Below are positions 20,201 through 24,422 of a stretch of 24,422 bases of DNA, piece by piece. Both the position numbers and the translations under genes were made by a program. Source of the stretch: Cytauxzoon felis (lineage: Eukaryota > Apicomplexa > Aconoidasida > Piroplasmida > Theileriidae); NCBI GenBank assembly GCA_020283715.1, contig JAIQCW010000238.1, positions 1 to 24,422 on the forward strand. The letters are read 5' to 3'. The notes under the pieces were generated by a model. That model ran no database searches, was not told where the DNA came from, and was given only the letters and a program-made list of their open reading frames with translations. Positions within the stretch are counted from its first letter, which is position 1. Each line of letters starts with the position of its first letter.

Positions 20201-20912
20201 ATACTAGATTTTCAAATATTATTCCATATGGTCTTGAAGACTCTACTCTCGAAGATGGCACCACTGCTATTAAAAACGAGTTGGATATACTCGAAAATGT
20301 TCAAGACATATTATCTAAAGATTTTGTTTCTATTAAATCACTTGAAAGATCAATTGATGATTTGAAGGCACAATTTGATAAATTAAAGCATGAAAATCGC
20401 TACAATAAACATTTATACACAGCTCAAATACTTGTAGAGGCATTTTGGAAATCATGTAATGAATATAAACTTGATGTTAAGTCCGATGAATTTAACGTTA
20501 GAAATCAGCATTTTAGTAATCGGGTATGTAAAAATGCACTAGATTCCATTGGAATTAAGCATGAGATTGTATGTTGGTCATGTTTAAGGGGTGGAGAAGT
20601 AATTATATGTGATTATAAAGATTGTAATAAAGTTTGGCATTTGGAATGTTTACCAAGGAAAAATAAGAAGCAATTGAATGCTAATGAATGGATATGTCCA
20701 ACATGCAGCGGGCATCAAGTTAAAGTGAGTTGAAGTATATATAATTTATATTCAAATATATATAGAGAGGTGAAAATGCTGCGGATGAGGCTATACAATT
20801 TTATTGGCATCGTCGTGGTAATTGGTGGCGAGTCAAGGCATTGATATCATTATGTCGTAGAGTATATAAAAGAATTAAATATTGTAGAGATAAATTAGAA
20901 AATTTAGAATAA
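17263..20912 (+). CDS. LSD1/KDM1-type amine oxidase with C-terminal PHD finger
   Basis: The FAD fold starts at VDVVIIGAGVSGLAAANYL (from residue 297), with the GxGxxG motif and GGRVF near 335. LSD1 hallmarks follow: NKV with K765 at the position of the flavin-contacting lysine, SDPYSGGSYSY near 858, and the second FAD motif LFAGEY...GIRAAEDI near 890-925. A Cys4-His-Cys3 PHD finger sits at 1104-1148 (C1104, C1107, C1116, C1121, H1126, C1129, C1145, C1148). One 41-nt intron (20725-20765) leads to a basic last exon, for about 1,202 residues. The first 290 residues are unrecognised; I see no clear SWIRM domain. The frame shifts at an A7 run (18612-18618) and returns at an A8 run (18872-18879), and the shifted part reads as sensible protein. 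Role inferred: nuclear FAD-dependent lysine demethylase guided by PHD reading of histone tails. Confidence 0.8.
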
Positions 20913-21000
20913 ATAAAATTTTAATATGTTACATACAACATCACTATAACCCCCCCTATTTATTTGTCAAGTTTTATGCACACCTCGTAAATTTATAAAA

Positions 21001-23624
21001 ATGATAGGTATACAGGAAGGTAGAGTATTTAATGCTCATAGTGCTAAAGATTTTAATAATGAATATCTAAAACTTCCTAGTAGCTTACCTAGTTTAGATG
21101 ATGTCTACACATATTTCAGCTCCTTTTTAAATGCTTATTCTGCTAGTTCACTTCAACAAGGAAAATTAAAAAGAATATTATTAGAAAATATAGTAAACAA
21201 TAATTATTTATTAGAGTTGAAATTAGATGATTTATTTCAATTTCAAAATGTTGTTGATACAACATCTGAGCGTGAAGATGATTCTATAGCAAAACAATTA
21301 CGTGAAATTCATATGACATCTGTAGATGTAAATAATGAAAATAAAAAGCTTCCACCATTTTATGCACAAGAACTTGTTAAGGTATTGTCTTTATATCAAA
21401 CACATTTTTATATATTATTATAGGTCTTAACAGAACGTCCATTAATATATCTATCAACTATTGAACGTGTATGTTATGATGTATGTAAGATGCATCATAA
21501 TTTTGATGATTCTGATCAATCTTTTAACTTTATACAAATCAATTTATTGAATACATTTTGTAAACCTACACCAATTAGGTTCGTATTAATCTTATTAATC
21601 AATTTATTTTTTATAGATGTTTATTATCTTCTAAACAAGAAAGATTTGTTGTAGTACCAGGAATTATTGTTCAGGCTAATAGAATTCAACATAAGATGAA
21701 GGTTCTAACTATACAATGTAGATATTGTGGTCATAAAATGATATTAGATGTTCCATTATGGATAGCAAAACCACAAATTCCTAGAAGTTGTAGATATTCA
21801 TCTACTATGAAATCAATTGGTGCTGATAATAATAATCGTTCATTAGATAATCAATTAGGTTGTGTAGGTGTACAGGTTTGTTTGTATTTCCTTACAATAC
21901 CCTCAATACTTAGAACCCATATGTTGTATTAACAAATGAATGTCAATTTGTAGATGTACAGACGTTAAAGATGCAAGAATTAGCAGAAGATGTAAGTAAT
22001 TTCATTCATATTATAATACTTCAGGTCCCTACTGGTGATATGCCTAGACATTTGAAATTGAATGTTACACGTTATCTATGCGATAAAGTTATTCCTGGTG
22101 ATCGAATTTATGCACATGGTGTATTGACATCATATAATATGAGTGTACGTGAATCTGATTCAGATGGTATTAATCATTCATATCTACACGTATTGGGTAT
22201 TCAAAAACATACTCAAGGTAGAGGAGAATGTATTGAATTTGGTGTTGAAGAAACTAATGATTTAGTTTTATTGGCATCACAACCGGATATACATGATATG
22301 ATCTTCAAGTTTGTTTAATTTATTCATTTTAAAATATATATTTAGATCAATTGCACCTGCACTCTATGGTTTAGATGACGTTAAAAAAGCTTGTGCTTGC
22401 GCGTTGTTTGGTGGTACTAGGAAAGAAATTGGAAATGATACCAAGATTAGAGGTGATATTAATATACTCATGCTTGGGGATCCATCTGTAGCTAAATCAC
22501 AAGTACTCAAATTTGTAGATCATGTTGCACCAATTTCAGTTTATACATCCGGTATATTGAAGTGAAATAAATTATAATATCCATTAGGTAAGGGTAGTAG
22601 TGCTGCAGGTTTAACAGCGGCTGTTGTAAGGGATTCAATGGGTGTATTTTCTCTTGAAGGAGGTGCTATGGTGTTAGCTGATGGTGGCATTGTATGTATA
22701 GATGAATTTGATAAAATGCGTGATGATGATGCTGTAGCTATACATGAAGCAATGGAACAACAAACTATATCTATATCAAAGGCTGGTATTACCACAATGC
22801 TTAATACAAGATGCTCAGTTATTGCTGCTGCTAATCCAACAATGGGATCATATTCCAGTAATTTGGAAACAACCGAACAACACGAATTTAAGACGACGAT
22901 TTTATCACGCTTCGATTTAATTTTTTTATTGAAGGATACTGAAGATGTACATCGTGACTCTACTCTCTGTCGCCACATCTTATCACTCCATACGGTACGC
23001 TTTTAAATTTCATCTCACTTTATACTTAGAACAAGGAAAAACTGGAGACATGTCCTATACCCATTAATAAATTACGACGCTTCATTCAATACTCGAAACA
23101 AGCCGTGTCACCAATGTTATCTAGTGATGCAAAAGACTCGCTACGCAATTTCTATGTACAAAAACGTAAAGAGTATAGAGATGATAAGAGGAGTTCAACA
23201 AGGAAAATACCAATTACACTTCGTCAGTTGGAATCTCTTGTACGTATATCAGAAAGCTTCGCGAGGATGGAGCTATCTCCCATTGCTACCGAAAAACATG
23301 TACAAATGGCTATAGAACTATTCACAGTTTCCACTGGAGAATCATCCAAACAATGCCTGTCGTTGGAACTTATGTCATCGCATGACCAAATGCTGGTTAA
23401 ACAAGTTGAAGATGTCATTCTTCAAAAATTACAAAAGGGAAATAGACTATCTAGAAGATATCTAGTAAAAGATTTGGAATACAACGGTTTTGATATAGCG
23501 TATATTTCAAGGTAATTATATGAATTTATCCAATCTTCAATACAATAGAGCCCTTGCCATTTTAATTAGGAGAGGAGTTATTCAAGAACGCGGCGACATG
23601 TCATTACGCCGTGTAACGGCGTGA
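21001..23624 (+). CDS. MCM5: MCM5, subunit of the replicative MCM2-7 helicase
   Basis: Nine exons (21001-21381, 21424-21578, 21617-21875, 21914-21991, 22025-22308, 22346-22551, 22588-22994, 23030-23511, 23549-23624) give 775 residues, a normal MCM5 length. Cysteines C213, C216, C237 and C261 form the N-terminal zinc finger. [11 protein letters not shown] and GDMPRHLKL...[11 protein letters not shown] are typical of MCM5. Walker A is GDPSVAKS (430-437), Walker B CIDEFDK (491-497), arginine finger R562 in LSRFD, and a C-terminal winged-helix-like tail ends the protein. With MCM2-4, 6 and 7 it forms the ring loaded at origins by ORC/Cdc6/Cdt1 and activated as CMG. All eight introns are 33-42 nt. 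The 33-nt intron at 21992-22024 keeps frame and has no stop. Only 88 bp separate it from the KDM1-like gene, so its promoter must be very short or lie inside that gene. Confidence 0.92.
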
Positions 23625-23706
23625 GGAATGAAGTGAATGGAATGGAATGAATGAATGAATGAACGAAGTGAGTGAATGAATGAATGAAATGAATGAAATG
23701 GAATGC
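23625..23706. repeat. GAAT-type short tandem repeat after MCM5
   Basis: Imperfect (GAAT)n and GGAATG units start directly at the MCM5 stop codon. The AACGAAGTGAG word inside it resembles the ACGTAGTGAG unit of the minisatellite found in the GRAM/VASt gene and PDE intron. It would lie in the MCM5 3' UTR. Confidence 0.75.
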
Positions 23707-24422
23707 GAAATTCTATAAGCGTTACCAGAGGTAGAAGATTGAGATGGGTGGTGATGATGATGGATGTAGGTGATTCGTGTCGATGATTCGTGTCGTGATG
23801 GATTTCAGTGGATTCGTATGAATTATAGACGGTGGATTAAAAAGGTATAATTTTCCATATTTTAAGGGATTAAAGTCGGAATATAGACAATGCTTCATAT
23901 ATTGGACGAGTAAAATCAGTCAAATTATGGGATACGTCATACAACTTCCAATCACTGGACAAGGGTCCAGTTTTAATTTCAGAGTAATATGATGCCATTA
24001 GAAATTGTTATTTTAATTTGTTATACATTTATTTTTAATTTTATTTCATCGCTATGGTGCGGAGCAGGCCCCATTGGACTATTGCTGATGTTTTAAGTTT
24101 ACTTATACACTTTATCGATTTTACAAATATAATTTATTTATGAGCCTCTCATAAATTTTATAAAGTCTGAAATATAGTTTTGGATATTTTTTATTTAGTC
24201 TATTTTTACTCTTTTGAATACTCCTATAGAGAGCTTTGGGATTATTTCTCACCTTATGATTATTCGCGCTATTAAGATATCGAATTTAATTTGTTTAAGG
24301 TAGAATAGTTACTAATTCCGTATAAATCTCTTTTAAATTATATCAGCTTCACCCTGTCTCGTAATCTTTTCAGGTTGGGTGATTTTATATCGTTTAAAAA
24401 TTTACAGTTAATATATCAATTT
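23707..24422. other. Unassigned right edge, possible start of another gene
   Basis: No gene is firmly supported. GATTCGTGTCG occurs twice near 23771-23795. ATG at 24054 opens a 29-codon frame; an 81-nt GT...TAG intron (24097-24177) would instead join it to 24178-24275, giving about 46 residues rich in Tyr and Phe. A different frame is open at about 24200-24302. The composition is less AT-extreme than the other spacers, so an exon of a gene running off the edge is possible but unproven. Confidence 0.2.

Noticed and set aside
17263..20912. Calling the KDM1-like gene a pseudogene
   Set aside because: FAD motifs, catalytic lysine and all eight PHD ligands are intact and the shifted segment reads as protein; sequence error or slippage fits better than decay.
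23625..23800. CRISPR-like or centromeric repeat array after MCM5
   Set aside because: Units are 4-6 bp imperfect microsatellite words without spacers; the tract is about 80 bp.
1..24422. tRNA, rRNA or other structured RNA genes
   Set aside because: I looked for tRNA-like boxes and GC-rich paired blocks outside repeats and saw none; a covariance-model scan would be the decisive test.

Overview
The window looks like nuclear DNA of an apicomplexan piroplasm, probably of the Theileria/Cytauxzoon/Babesia group. It is strongly AT-rich and gene-dense and uses the standard genetic code, with TGA, TAA and TAG all serving as stops. Six of its eight genes are split by very short GT...AG introns, mostly 33-47 nt, usually starting GTA and ending TAG. 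The species is inferred from style only; no marker fixes it.

Layout from left to right: (1) 179-1684 (+), an intronless multi-pass membrane protein with an extremely cysteine-rich central loop; (2) 2305-7167 (-), a 1,620-residue intronless protein in which I read an SH3-like domain, a GRAM domain, a VASt/StART-like domain and a C-terminal membrane anchor, the order expected of a Lam/GRAMD1 (Aster)-type lipid transfer protein; (3) 7714-9066 (+), a mitochondrial ribosomal protein bS18m in 7 exons; (4) 9465-11770 (+), a class I cyclic nucleotide phosphodiesterase in 6 exons; (5) 11849-12738 (-), a DNAJB6-like J-protein in 5 exons; (6) 13076-16623 (+), an MCM8-like helicase in 15 exons; (7) 17263-20912 (+), an LSD1/KDM1-type amine oxidase with a C-terminal PHD finger; (8) 21001-23624 (+), MCM5 in 9 exons. 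The last 0.8 kb has a short-repeat tract and no convincing gene. I see no RNA gene, CRISPR array or bacterial-type element.

The genes do not form a pathway. The right half does gather chromosome functions: a replicative helicase subunit (MCM5), a repair/recombination MCM (MCM8) and a histone demethylase candidate. The left half holds a membrane transporter-like protein, a lipid transfer candidate, a mitoribosomal protein, a cyclic nucleotide signalling enzyme and a chaperone.

The most unusual content is repetitive. One dispersed element family, with TIR-like ends at its best copy, lies in frame inside the GRAM/VASt gene several times, again just downstream of that gene, and again in the last intron of MCM8. 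A second minisatellite, coding for Ser-Ser-Leu-Arg-Ser-Glu-like runs, is shared between the GRAM/VASt gene and a hugely expanded PDE intron. A decayed tandem copy of the MCM8 3' end follows MCM8 and appears to lack the intron element. Three frame breaks (one in MCM8, two in KDM1) all fall on A7/A8 runs.
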